59,845 bases of DNA, from NCBI RefSeq assembly GCF_900142075.1, contig NZ_FQZO01000014.1, positions 1 through 59,845 on the forward strand, in the 5' to 3' direction. Position 1 is the first letter of the stretch; every line of letters starts with the position of its first letter. This DNA comes from Clostridium amylolyticum (lineage in GTDB: Bacteria > Bacillota > Clostridia > Clostridiales > Clostridiaceae). A program made the position numbers and the translations under genes. Under the pieces are notes generated by a model. The model was not told the origin of the DNA. It saw nothing but the letters and a program-made list of their open reading frames with translations, and did no database searches. Below are positions 17,501 through 25,666 of this stretch, one piece after another.

Positions 17501-18326
17501 CATAAAAACTTGGAATAAAGAAGATATAATTGTGGATGAAAAAAATACTGCTGTGGATAATTTAGAAGCTTCACAGGAATTTGTTTCTGAAGAAGGTGTT
17601 TATACACAGGAAATATATAGAAGGCTAAGCTTTGAATACAAATATAAATATTCTTCTAAGCTTCCAGCAAACATATCCGTTTCAGAGCTTAAAAGACAAT
17701 CTTTAAAAGAAGAATATGATGGAGAATATGTAAGTCTATTTAAGCCTGAAGCCCTTAAGAAGCCAGAATTCCTTCAAGAAAAAAGAGGACTTTCTGGAGC
17801 AGAAAGAGGAACTGTGGTGCACTTTGTGATGCAGCATCTTCAATTGGATAGGGTAAGCAACCAAGAAGAAATAGATAAGCAGCTAGAAGATATGATAATA
17901 CAAGAATTTATCACAGAAGAACAAAAAAAAGCTGTAAGCAGTAAAAGGATATTAAACTTCTTTAAAAGCTCCTTAGGTGAAAGGCTGCTTAAAGTCTTTA
18001 ATGAAAGCGGAAAGGTCTATAGAGAAGTTCCTTTCTTTATTGAAGTCCCCAGCACCTTAGTAAACCCTGAACTCCCTGAAGATATATATAAGGATGAAAA
18101 GATTAGAGTCCAAGGGATTATAGACTGCTTCTTTGAAGAAGATGGCCAACTGGTGCTCTTAGACTACAAGACCGACTATGTAGAAGAAGGGGGAGAAGAA
18201 GCAATAAAAGAAAGATACAAGGTTCAAATAGACTATTATTGTGAAAGCCTTTTAAGGCTTACAGGAATGAAGGTAAAAGAAAAATATCTATACTTATTCT
18301 ATAACGGAAAAACAGTAGAAATTTAA
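14568..18326 (+). CDS. addA: AddA, helicase-nuclease subunit A
   Basis: A 1252-residue UvrD-type helicase fused to a RecB-type nuclease, partner of AddB. Walker A AAAAGAGKTAVLVERI is at about residues 21-36. Further helicase motifs are VDEYQDSN, MVGDVKQSIYRFR, KNFRSREEVI, MSIHKSKGLEFPVVI and LYVAFTRAKEKL. The nuclease motif is D1199-Y-K1201 (LLDYKTDY). I start at ATG 14568 because ggaaggaggagagg lies immediately upstream; an in-frame ATG at 14538 lies inside addB without a site. The acidic Glu/Ser-rich stretch near residues 525-570 is a linker. Confidence 0.97.
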   Translation: MATKWTNEQLQAIETRECNLLVAAAAGAGKTAVLVERIIKIITNTKKPVDIDKLLVVTFTNAAAAEMRERIADAISKELDKNPDSKLLQRQLTLLSRSNITTMHSFCLDVIRNNFHHIDLDPGFRIANDTEAILMKQDILQELFEDKFEDHNESFINLVEAFGGGRDDRRLQELIYSLYNFSMSGSWPEKWLIDKAEEFNISEDFDISESIWGKVLLQGAQVELKGLKGRIKFAIEICENTEGLEPYIDNFNEDLTLIDNLYQAVNQGFQAAETVFMNSGFSKLKTVRKANVSDEEAQKRVKDIRDEIKKKVSGISKSMFSISVEDSVSNIKAMYPLMKELSQLVLEFNERYRNAKKERGILDFNDLEHYCLDILVDKSSGEIKPSPVALELRESFDEILVDEYQDSNNVQETIINMVSKKFTDTPNVFMVGDVKQSIYRFRQAKPELFLDKYNNYSEEEGSLNRKILLYKNFRSREEVINGVNYIFKELMSKTVGELDYTSKEALNLGASYKENEEEKAIVGGEIELHILDRSSERSEEEIEEEEKVTGVEEGSSELSEEELDNIQLEARLVAKRIQHLINPSEDGEFKVFDKDLGDYRRVRYKDIVILLRATTEWAPVFGEELGLQGIPVYADSGTGYFQTVEIRTIMALLQVIDNPMQDIPMIAVLRSPIFSFTPEDLSDIRMYNKEQYFYENIKDIEESSEEEDFPQELKEKCSYFMEYLIKWREKSIYMPIDEFIWYLYMDTSYYGYVGAMAKGAQRQANLRILFQRAREYDKTSYKGLFNFINFINKLRKSSGDMGSAKMLGENEDVVRIMSIHKSKGLEFPVVILSGTGKNFNLMDLNRSILYHEELGYGPDFVDIENRISYPTMAKEAIKRKIKLESLSEEMRVLYVAFTRAKEKLIITGSVNKLEASADKWCQSAASEGKLPESEVMKGKSYLDWLGMALAKHKQGEAIRKVNNSEVSITNEDELSTWSIKTWNKEDIIVDEKNTAVDNLEASQEFVSEEGVYTQEIYRRLSFEYKYKYSSKLPANISVSELKRQSLKEEYDGEYVSLFKPEALKKPEFLQEKRGLSGAERGTVVHFVMQHLQLDRVSNQEEIDKQLEDMIIQEFITEEQKKAVSSKRILNFFKSSLGERLLKVFNESGKVYREVPFFIEVPSTLVNPELPEDIYKDEKIRVQGIIDCFFEEDGQLVLLDYKTDYVEEGGEEAIKERYKVQIDYYCESLLRLTGMKVKEKYLYLFYNGKTVEI

Positions 18327-18400
18327 AATTTAGAATTTAAAACTCATAGACCGCTTTAAAGAAAAGAACAGACCTATTTGGTTTTCCAATATGGTAAAAA

Positions 18401-18439
18401 ACAAACTCATATGGTTAAAACATATGAGTTTGTTTTTTA
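18401..18439. terminator. Bidirectional terminator between addA and a leftward gene
   Basis: A perfect 13-bp stem, acaaactcatatg (18401-18413) / catatgagtttgt (18421-18433). A-runs lie on the left and T-runs on the right, so it works on both strands. It overlaps the stop codon and last few codons of the leftward membrane-protein gene. Confidence 0.88.
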
Positions 18440-18795
18440 TTTTTACTAAACATGACATAAAAAGAATAAATTACTATACTTATTAAAGTTAAAAATAAAA
18501 TTATTGAACTTATAAAATCATAATTGCTTATATTTTTATCTGTGATAATAATTTTTAAATAAAATGACCATAACGACATGAAAATAATTAGAAATAACAA
18601 GTAAATGACATTAATTTTTTTGCTTATTGTATTTATATATTTATAATTAAAATACAAATATATAAGTAAATTAATAGTATATAATGCTATTTCCGTATAA
18701 GAATAAAATGCACTGGTATCTTCAGAAACCTTAATTCCATATACTATATTTATTAAACTCCAAATTATAAGTATAACAAGTTTAACTATTTTCAT
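18415..18795 (-). CDS. Small membrane protein, four predicted segments
   Basis: A 126-residue hydrophobic protein with no family I recognise. Four hydrophobic stretches alternate with short charged loops: about residues 3-20 (VKLVILIIWSLINIVYGI), 33-49, 61-82 and 90-112. The tail is short and basic (SKNKKQTHMF). I start at 18795 because gggagag lies 4 bases ahead of that ATG; an upstream in-frame ATG at 18828 has no site. Codon use is very AT-rich compared with its neighbours. It stands alone between addA and cca, facing addA, with no context clue to its job. Confidence 0.55.
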   Translation of the reverse strand: MKIVKLVILIIWSLINIVYGIKVSEDTSAFYSYTEIALYTINLLIYLYFNYKYINTISKKINVIYLLFLIIFMSLWSFYLKIIITDKNISNYDFISSIILFLTLISIVIYSFYVMFSKNKKQTHMF

Positions 18796-18886
18796 TTTTC
18801 TCTCCCAATAATTAACATAGCTTTCCACTAATTATAATTTATTTTTCAATATTTAACAAATAAGATTTTATATAGTAGAACAATCT

Positions 18887-20218
18887 TTAACTTGCTTCTT
18901 TTTTTGCTAAAATTATTAGCTTATCATAGTGATTAAGGGAAGGATCTTTTAATACCTTTTCTAGGAGTTTGTTTAGTATTTCTCCGATTATTTTTCCAGG
19001 TTTTAAATTTAGTTCTCTTATGAGATCCTCTCCGGTGATGTTTAAATCTTTTAAGGAAATAGGCTCCTTGTGCTCTAAGATGATGTTTACCTTTTGCTCT
19101 ACATATTCTATAGGGGTAAAGCTAAAGGGAGGAGCGCTGCTTTTTATATCAGCTCTCTGGAGAGCAAAGAGTAAGGGCATGTTTTCTTTTCCTACTCTGT
19201 TAATAAGTTTCTTAATGGTGATATCCTTAGGTTTATTAAACATTACCATATGGTCTTTCACTAGTCTTGATACTATGTCTATGGTTTTATTATCAAAGGT
19301 AAGCCTCTTAAGAACCTTCTCTGTGATTTCTGTGCCAGTTTTATCATGGCCGTAAAAATGACCTATGCCTTTGTTATCCACGGAAAAAGTGACAGGTTTT
19401 GCTATATCATGAAATAAAGCTGCTAATCTTAAGCTTTTATCTTTAGGAGTGTTGTCTACCACGGATAAGGTATGCATAAATATATCCTTATCATGATGAG
19501 GATTCCTTTGATCAAAGCCCACCATTTTCTGAATTTCAGGCAATATGTGCTTTAAAATTCCGCTTTTTTCTAAATTTATAAAGGCATAAGAAGGTTTTTC
19601 CGATAGTAGTATTTTAGTCAGCTCTTCTCTTATCCGTTCTTGACTAATAGCTTTTATAAGATGGCTGTTATTAGCTATAGCTTTAAAGGTTTCCTCTTCT
19701 ATAGAAAATTCCAGTTGAGTACTAAATCTTATGGCCCTTAGCATCCTTAAGGCATCTTCTTTAAAACGGATATTTGCATCACCAACACACTTAATAACAC
19801 GGTTCTGAAGATCTTCCTTACCATTAAAGAAATCGAGTAAACCTTCTTTATGATTATAAGCCATGGCATTAATAGTAAAATCTCTTCTGGATAGATCTTC
19901 TTTTATAGAAGTTACAAATTCTACTTGGTCAGGCCTTCTGTTATCTTTGTAGTCCCCATCTATTCTATAGGTGGTGACTTCAAAGGATTCTTTATCTATA
20001 ATTACGGTTATAGTGCCATGCTTCATTCCCGTGGGAATAGTTTTATCAAAGATACTTATAATATTTTCAGGAAGGGCACTGGTGGTCATATCCCAATCTC
20101 CAGGCATCTTATTTAATATAGAATCTCTTACGCATCCACCTACTGCAAAAGCTTCAAAGCCATTTTCATATAATTTATTTATTATAAAATCCACCTTATG
20201 AGGGAGGTTAATAATCAT
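18887..20218 (-). CDS. cca: CCA tRNA nucleotidyltransferase (class II, with HD domain)
   Basis: A 443-residue enzyme that adds or repairs the 3' CCA of tRNAs. The N-terminal class II nucleotidyltransferase motif is GGCVRDSILNKMPGDWDMTT (residues 27-46), with the catalytic DxD-like D-W-D. The ERIREE block and the RRDFTINAMAYN block (about 109-120) follow. The middle and C-terminal half contains an HD motif (LAALFHDIAKP), as in long clostridial and Gram-negative forms. Most tRNAs here already encode CCA, so its role is mainly repair. It is transcribed divergently from yhaM. Confidence 0.95.
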   Translation of the reverse strand: MIINLPHKVDFIINKLYENGFEAFAVGGCVRDSILNKMPGDWDMTTSALPENIISIFDKTIPTGMKHGTITVIIDKESFEVTTYRIDGDYKDNRRPDQVEFVTSIKEDLSRRDFTINAMAYNHKEGLLDFFNGKEDLQNRVIKCVGDANIRFKEDALRMLRAIRFSTQLEFSIEEETFKAIANNSHLIKAISQERIREELTKILLSEKPSYAFINLEKSGILKHILPEIQKMVGFDQRNPHHDKDIFMHTLSVVDNTPKDKSLRLAALFHDIAKPVTFSVDNKGIGHFYGHDKTGTEITEKVLKRLTFDNKTIDIVSRLVKDHMVMFNKPKDITIKKLINRVGKENMPLLFALQRADIKSSAPPFSFTPIEYVEQKVNIILEHKEPISLKDLNITGEDLIRELNLKPGKIIGEILNKLLEKVLKDPSLNHYDKLIILAKKEAS

Positions 20219-20363
20219 AAAATCACCTCATTAAATATATTCATCTATTATTTTCTCACAAATTACTATATATAATCTATTTTCCACAAAAAACATTGAA
20301 AACACAAGTGAATAAATAGTAACCTATAAGTAACGCATTGAAAAATACAGAGGAGAGTGAAAT

Positions 20364-21320
20364 ATGTCATTAGAATTTAAGAATATAAATGAGTTTCAAT
20401 TAAATGAAGTTATTACAGGATTTTATCTTATAAAATCCGTGGATGTAAAAACAGGGTCTAATGGAAAGAAGTATATGGACTTTGTATTAGGAGATAAAAC
20501 AGGGGAAATTAATGCAAAACTATGGGATGCTGATGAAGAAAAGCAAGAATTATTTAAAGCTCAGATGTTGGTAAAGGTAAAAGCTCTAGTTAATTCATGG
20601 CAAAATGTGCTTCAACTGAAAATTGAAAAAATAAGACAGGTAGAGGCACGAGATGATGTTAACATAGAAGACTTTGTACCTTGCGCTCCCTATGAACCAG
20701 AATTTATGTACAATGAAATATTAAAGTATATAAACAATATGGCAAATCCTCAAATTAAAGCTTTAGTGCTTAAATTATTTGAAAGCTATAAAGATAAACT
20801 TATGTACTATCCAGCAGCAAAGAAAAATCATCATTCTATAAGAACTGGCCTTTTATATCATATTATGACCATGCTTAGTTTAGGAAAGAAAATCTGTGAA
20901 ATATATGCCTTTTTAAATTCAGATCTTCTTTATGCAGGTATAATACTCCATGACCTAGCAAAAATGGAAGAAATGGATTCCAGTGATTTAGGAATAGTAA
21001 ATGATTATACTGTAGAAGGTACTTTGTTAGGACATATAACTCAAGGTATAAAAAACGTAGAGATGGTGGCAAGAGAGTTAAATATAGACAAGGAAATAGT
21101 AATGCTTGTTCAGCATATGATACTTTCTCATCACTATGAGCCAGAATACGGAAGTCCAGTAAAACCTATGATACCTGAAGCGGAAATACTTCATCACATA
21201 GATATAATAGATGCTAGGATGTTTGACATGAAGAAGATTACTGAAGATATAGAACCTGGGGACTTCTCAGAGAGATTATGGTCTTTGGAAAATAGAAGAA
21301 TTTATAAACCTTATTTGTAG
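20364..21320 (+). CDS. yhaM: 3'-5' exoribonuclease YhaM family
   Basis: A 318-residue protein. An OB-fold nucleic-acid-binding domain occupies roughly residues 15-90 (TGSNGKKYMDFVLGDKTGEINAKLWD). A metal-dependent HD domain covers 155-290, with HHSIRTGLLYH, ILHDLAKMEEM and LSHHYEPEYG. This is the YhaM/CBF1 layout, an exonuclease that trims RNA and some DNA 3' ends. The length is typical. RBS gaggag precedes the ATG. It ends at a strong hairpin and then a dispersed repeat element. Confidence 0.92.
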   Translation: MSLEFKNINEFQLNEVITGFYLIKSVDVKTGSNGKKYMDFVLGDKTGEINAKLWDADEEKQELFKAQMLVKVKALVNSWQNVLQLKIEKIRQVEARDDVNIEDFVPCAPYEPEFMYNEILKYINNMANPQIKALVLKLFESYKDKLMYYPAAKKNHHSIRTGLLYHIMTMLSLGKKICEIYAFLNSDLLYAGIILHDLAKMEEMDSSDLGIVNDYTVEGTLLGHITQGIKNVEMVARELNIDKEIVMLVQHMILSHHYEPEYGSPVKPMIPEAEILHHIDIIDARMFDMKKITEDIEPGDFSERLWSLENRRIYKPYL

Positions 21321-21351
21321 TAAATTTTTCATTTATAATATTGATAATTTT

Positions 21352-21413
21352 AATGGCGCCAAGGTACTTATGTAGGTATAAACCTATACATAAGAACTTT
21401 GGCGCCATTTATT
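21352..21413 (+). terminator. Long hairpin after yhaM
   Basis: Aatggcgccaaggtacttat (from 21352) pairs with the inverted copy ending ggcgccatt at 21409. The stem is more than 20 pairs with a few mismatches. The flanks are T-rich on both sides but without a long T-run. Confidence 0.75.
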
Positions 21414-21418
21414 TAAGC

Positions 21419-21564
21419 TTATCCCATAGCTAACTGCCCCTAATACTCCTACTTCTTTAAGTGGTGAAATAAGGGGCACTAAGCTCCTGGATAAGTTCTT
21501 CTAAGCTTCAGCTGGAGGCGTATTCCTTTTAAGCAAACGACCTCTGAAGCTAAGAAGAACTTGA
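21419..21564. repeat. Structured dispersed repeat, copy A
   Basis: About 145 bp closely related to 29964-30107, with a 31-base identical core (21487-21517, around ggataagttcttctaagc). It contains two helices: gcccc/ggggc (21436-21440 with 21473-21477), and a long stem in which aagttcttct pairs with agaagaactt at the far end. It lies between convergent yhaM and the L,D-transpeptidase gene and fills this gap. No protein is encoded. Function unknown. Confidence 0.75.
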
Positions 21565-21573
21565 TGAAATTAT

Positions 21574-22767
21574 CTATCTTACTACTACGGTAGAACCTTT
21601 AGTTAAATTATCATAAACCCATTTAGCATTTTCTATAGATAATCTTATACAGCCATGGGAACGTGGTTCTCCTAAGATGCTGTCTGTGACATTCTTTTGG
21701 GTTTTATCAAAGGGAAGGGAATGGAAAAGATAATCTCCATTTATTCTTACCCAATATTTTGCCCCATCATTATATTTTGGATTAAAAAACCACGTGTCCT
21801 TATCTCCATTAGTGCTGAATACACCCTTGGGAGTATCATGACCAGGCTTACCAGTGGAGCATTGAAACTGCTGAACTAATTGCCAAGAATCCTTTACGCC
21901 TTTAAATATATAGGTAATTTGGTTATTGGTACTTACCCAAGCAAGATAAGGAGTTTTGCTGGACAACCCTAATGCGTTAATATGATTTTCTATGCTAGAA
22001 GATTCTTTAAGGTTTGAGGCTATGTCATCTAGAGTTAAAACTGCCTTAGCATTGGTGGATATGGATTTGCTGTTTTTTGCTATATAATCCGCCCTAAGGG
22101 TTTTGTATTCTTCAATTTTGGCATTAAACTCTTCATCAAGAGGAACATATTTTTTTATGCTCTCTAGGGTACTAATAGCTTGAGAATAATACTCTTTTGA
22201 AGCATAGTCTGAAGAGGTTTTAATCAATGACCTTTTAAAACCTTCCAAGGCTATGCTTTTATCATTTGAAGCTTTGCTATGTATAGGGGAATAGCTAGGT
22301 ATATTATCAAGGAGCTTTAAAGCTTCTTCAAACTTTTCATTATTTATGTGATTTACAGCATTATTGTACATTTCATTAGAGCTTTTTATGCTGGGTAAGG
22401 TAGCTTTTATCTTTTCTATTTTATCTTTGTCTGCACCTAATTTTTTAAAGTCTTCTAAATAATCAGTATATGCATCTTCAGAGATGTTTTTATTTGAATA
22501 TTTTGTAGTTAATTCATTGATACAATTATTTAATATTAGGTCTTTATCTTTATTAAAAAGCAGCTTTTTAAAAATATTTAGCTGGCTTTTGTTATTTTGA
22601 ATATAATCTGCTTTTTCATAGTCAGATGAAACTAAAACATCTTTGTAGGTAATAGTGAGCTTATTATAAGAAACAGCAGAATAAGCTATATATAAACTAA
22701 AAGCTACAATGGAAAGTATAAGTAATAATCTTTTAATTGGGCTTTTATAATAAATACTTTTAATCAT
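21574..22767 (-). CDS. L,D-transpeptidase (YkuD domain), membrane anchored
   Basis: A 397-residue peptidoglycan cross-linking enzyme. An N-terminal membrane anchor is at about residues 12-30 (LLLILSIVAFSLYIAYSAV). A helical, TPR-like extracytoplasmic region covers residues 35-260. The C-terminal YkuD catalytic domain has HSLPFD and the active-site motif S370-H371-G372-C373-I-R. Such enzymes form 3-3 cross-links or modify cortex and wall peptidoglycan. The helical region may sense or position substrate. RBS ggaggga precedes the ATG. It faces yhaM, with repeat copy A in the gap. Confidence 0.9.
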   Translation of the reverse strand: MIKSIYYKSPIKRLLLILSIVAFSLYIAYSAVSYNKLTITYKDVLVSSDYEKADYIQNNKSQLNIFKKLLFNKDKDLILNNCINELTTKYSNKNISEDAYTDYLEDFKKLGADKDKIEKIKATLPSIKSSNEMYNNAVNHINNEKFEEALKLLDNIPSYSPIHSKASNDKSIALEGFKRSLIKTSSDYASKEYYSQAISTLESIKKYVPLDEEFNAKIEEYKTLRADYIAKNSKSISTNAKAVLTLDDIASNLKESSSIENHINALGLSSKTPYLAWVSTNNQITYIFKGVKDSWQLVQQFQCSTGKPGHDTPKGVFSTNGDKDTWFFNPKYNDGAKYWVRINGDYLFHSLPFDKTQKNVTDSILGEPRSHGCIRLSIENAKWVYDNLTKGSTVVVR

Positions 22768-22919
22768 TATTCCCTCCGCCTATATAAAAATAAAATATAT
22801 TTATATGAGTAATTATAACCATGGGAGGAAAAAATAATCATATTATTTTTTATTTGTTGAATATAAATTCTCTTACTACGGCAGAATAATTAATAAAATT
22901 GTAAAGCAGGGTGTTATAA

Positions 22920-23696
22920 ATGAAGTTTTCCAGCAAGCTTATTAAGAGCATTACAGATATTAAAAAGTATAATTACTTCAGAATGCTCTCTTTAAAATCT
23001 ACCTTACTCTATTTATTTTTTGTTACTTTGATATTTGGTTTTATAAGCTATATACCTCAAGCTTATAATTATTATACTTTTTTAGATATTCTAGAAAAAG
23101 AAATAACTCACAATTTTCCCGATTTCACTTTTGACGGAAAAGAGCTTATAATACAAGGTAAACAGCCAACGGTGCTTATGTCAGCCAGGAACATTCCAAT
23201 ATACATAGATACTACCAATAAAACCTCAGAAGGAACAATAAAAGATTATGAAAAGGTGGTAGCTGTATTCTCCGATAAAATAATATATAAAACATCAAAT
23301 TATAAGATAGATGAGTTTAATTATGATATATTCAATAACTATAGGTTTAAAAAATCCAGCTTTACCTCTATGATATATTCTTTTAAAATGGCCTCATGGT
23401 TAATAGTTATCCTAGGACCTTTAATGTTTTATGCCATGAATTTGTTTATGGCTTTTTCTGCAGCCATAATTGCCATACTCTTTAATGCTGTTTTCAATGG
23501 TGAATTAAGCTTTAAAGAAATATTTAATATATCCATCCATGCCATGACTCTTCCTATAATAATAAACTGTTTAGTGAGGATAGTTTATATGGTAATACCA
23601 GCAGTAAATTATGTGCTTTTTTTCATAACTTTGGTTTATATATATTTTGCAATAAAGTATATATCATATAGAAAACAAATAATTGAAACGGTATAA
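22920..23696 (+). CDS. DUF1189 family membrane protein
   Basis: A 258-residue integral membrane protein of the DUF1189 family, of unknown function. One segment is near residues 28-48 (STLLYLFFVTLIFGFISYI). An extracytoplasmic domain of about 110 residues follows (FTFDGKELIIQGKQPTVLM). Three or four segments are at 155-245 (MASWLIVILGPLMFYAMNLF). The N-terminus KLIKSITDIKKYNYFRMLS is the family start. RBS gcagggtg precedes the ATG. It lies between the divergent L,D-transpeptidase gene and pepT; no functional link is visible. Confidence 0.82.
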   Translation: MKFSSKLIKSITDIKKYNYFRMLSLKSTLLYLFFVTLIFGFISYIPQAYNYYTFLDILEKEITHNFPDFTFDGKELIIQGKQPTVLMSARNIPIYIDTTNKTSEGTIKDYEKVVAVFSDKIIYKTSNYKIDEFNYDIFNNYRFKKSSFTSMIYSFKMASWLIVILGPLMFYAMNLFMAFSAAIIAILFNAVFNGELSFKEIFNISIHAMTLPIIINCLVRIVYMVIPAVNYVLFFITLVYIYFAIKYISYRKQIIETV

Positions 23697-23817
23697 TTAT
23701 TATATAGAAATTATATTTTTTCTTATGGTATAATTTGGATATGAGAAATATAATATTAGGTTTTAATATTTAAAATTCATAATAAGAAATATATATTAAT
23801 AAACGAGGAGTGATAAT

Positions 23818-25038
23818 GTGTCAAATTTATTAGAAAAATTTTTAAGATATGTAAAGGTAGAAACTAAATCTGATGAGAACACTGGTACTACACCCAGTAC
23901 TAAAGGACAATGGGATCTTGCAAAAATCCTTGTAGATGAACTAAAGGCCATGGGAGTTGAAGATGTAACCTTAAGTGAATATGGATATGTTTATGCTTCT
24001 ATACCCTCTAACATGGATAAAGAAGTTCCTACTATAGGCTTTATATCTCATATGGATACATCACCAGACATGACAGGGGAAAATGTAAACCCACAAATAG
24101 TTAAAAATTATGATGGAGAAGATATAGTACTTAACAAAGAATTAAAGGTAGTGTTATCTCCAAAACAATTTCCCGAGCTTTCAAGTTATAAAGGCAAGAC
24201 TTTAATTACCACTGATGGAATCACTTTATTAGGAGCAGATGATAAGGCTGGGGTTTCAGAAATAATGACAGCAGTGGAATATATAATGACTCATCCAGAA
24301 TTTAAGCATGGAAATATTAAGATAGGTTTTACTCCTGATGAAGAGATAGGAGAAGGAGCAGACCATTTTGATGTTGAGTTCTTTAATGCTGATTTAGCTT
24401 ACACCATGGATGGAGGGCCAGAAGGAGAGCTAGAATGTGAAAACTTCAATGCTTCTGGAGTAAAGGTTAAAATTAATGGAAGAAATGTTCACCCAGGCTC
24501 TGCAAAAAATAAAATGATAAATTCTATGCTTATAGCTAATGAATATTTAAATAATCTTCCAGAGGAAACACCTTCAAATACTGAAGGATATGAGGGCTTC
24601 TACCACTTAATAGATATTAAGGGAGAGGTTGAAGAAACAGTAATGTCCTTTATTATAAGAGATTTCTTTAATGATAGTTTTGAAGCAAGAAATAATAAGA
24701 TGGAAGAAATAGCTGCAAAATTAAATGAAAAATATGGACAAGGCACCCTAGAAGTTACTATAAAAGAGCAATATAAAAATATGAAAGAAAAAATAGAGCC
24801 TGTTTGGTATGTAGTGGAAAATGCTAAGAAGGCTATGGAAGAAGTAGGAGTTATCCCTGAGATAAAACCTATCAGAGGCGGTACCGATGGAGCAAGATTA
24901 TCCTTTATGGGACTTCCTACACCAAACATATTTACTGGTGGAGAAAATTATCATGGTAAATATGAATTTGCTTGTTTAGAAACCATGGAAAAGGCTGTGG
25001 AAGTAATATTAAAAATAGTAGAAGTATATACAAGATAG
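23818..25038 (+). CDS. pepT: Peptidase T (aminotripeptidase)
   Basis: A 406-residue cytoplasmic M20B metallopeptidase that removes N-terminal residues from tripeptides. The zinc-binding and catalytic motifs are in place: SHMDTSPD, LLGADDKAG, TPDEEIGEGA, and the C-terminal GGENYHGKYE. The dimerisation-domain block FNASGVKVKINGRNVHPG is typical. The length is standard. The start is GTG 23818 behind gaggagtgat. Confidence 0.97.
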   Translation: MSNLLEKFLRYVKVETKSDENTGTTPSTKGQWDLAKILVDELKAMGVEDVTLSEYGYVYASIPSNMDKEVPTIGFISHMDTSPDMTGENVNPQIVKNYDGEDIVLNKELKVVLSPKQFPELSSYKGKTLITTDGITLLGADDKAGVSEIMTAVEYIMTHPEFKHGNIKIGFTPDEEIGEGADHFDVEFFNADLAYTMDGGPEGELECENFNASGVKVKINGRNVHPGSAKNKMINSMLIANEYLNNLPEETPSNTEGYEGFYHLIDIKGEVEETVMSFIIRDFFNDSFEARNNKMEEIAAKLNEKYGQGTLEVTIKEQYKNMKEKIEPVWYVVENAKKAMEEVGVIPEIKPIRGGTDGARLSFMGLPTPNIFTGGENYHGKYEFACLETMEKAVEVILKIVEVYTR

Positions 25039-25068
25039 CTTTATTAAAAAAGTAAGGAGTAGATTATT

Positions 25069-25449
25069 TTGAAAAAAAGCAGGTTTAGAAAGCTGCTGGT
25101 AATATCTTTAATTATATTTACAGTAATGAGATTTGCTCCTTTATTTGCCCCAAATAACAGTTTATCTGCTACAGGGAGAAACTATGATATAGATAGATTG
25201 GTTGCATACCAAGATATAAACTCTGTATTTATATTAAGATCACTAAAGGATAAAAATTCAGTAAGCTATTTGGTTTTTGCCTTCCTTTTGTTTATTATAT
25301 CTAGAAATCTTATTGGCAGATTATATTTTTTTCTTAGAAATAAAAACTATATAGCGGATATAAGAGTATATTTTAAAAGATTTAATATAATGTATTTTAA
25401 TGGGAGCAAGTATAAAGATGTACCTTCTTTTTCAGTATTAATGCTGTAA
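25069..25449 (+). CDS. Hypothetical membrane protein, 126 residues
   Basis: I do not recognise a family. The start is TTG 25069 with aaggag about 11 bases upstream. It has a positively charged N-terminus and a hydrophobic segment at residues 9-24 (LLVISLIIFTVMRFAPLF). A polar stretch follows (GRNYDIDRLVAYQDINSVF), then a second segment at 66-83 (SYLVFAFLLFIISRNLI) and a basic tail. It lies 30 bases behind pepT and 14 bases ahead of another tiny membrane protein, so the three may share a transcript. Confidence 0.5.
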   Translation: MKKSRFRKLLVISLIIFTVMRFAPLFAPNNSLSATGRNYDIDRLVAYQDINSVFILRSLKDKNSVSYLVFAFLLFIISRNLIGRLYFFLRNKNYIADIRVYFKRFNIMYFNGSKYKDVPSFSVLML

Positions 25450-25463
25450 AAGGGGGTGAGAAT

Positions 25464-25562
25464 ATGTCTTCTATGGATATAACTATAATAGTTGTAGTAG
25501 GCATATTTTTAGTTGGTGGAATATTACTTAACGTAATTTCCTCTAAACACAATGATAAGTAA
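25464..25562 (+). CDS. 32-residue single-span membrane peptide
   Basis: ATG 25464 lies behind a very strong site, gggggtgag, and opens a 33-codon frame ending at TAA 25562. The product is one hydrophobic helix (ITIIVVVGIFLVGGILLNVI) between short polar ends (MSSMD at the front, SSKHNDK at the back). The RBS, the clean hydrophobic span and the terminator behind it argue for a real small protein. Function unknown; it probably belongs with the preceding membrane gene. Confidence 0.6.
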   Translation: MSSMDITIIVVVGIFLVGGILLNVISSKHNDK

Positions 25563-25591
25563 GCTTGTATATTGATAAACACTGAAGTATT

Positions 25592-25636
25592 AGGCGCCTT
25601 GTAAAGTCATATTTTAAGCTTTATAGGGCGCTTTTA
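25592..25636 (+). terminator. Terminator before sbcD
   Basis: Ggcgccttgtaaag pairs with ctttatagggcgc, followed by TTTT. It ends the pepT-side transcript just upstream of sbcD. Confidence 0.75.
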
Positions 25637-25666
25637 TAATTAATAATTTTAGTTAGGGTGATTAGG

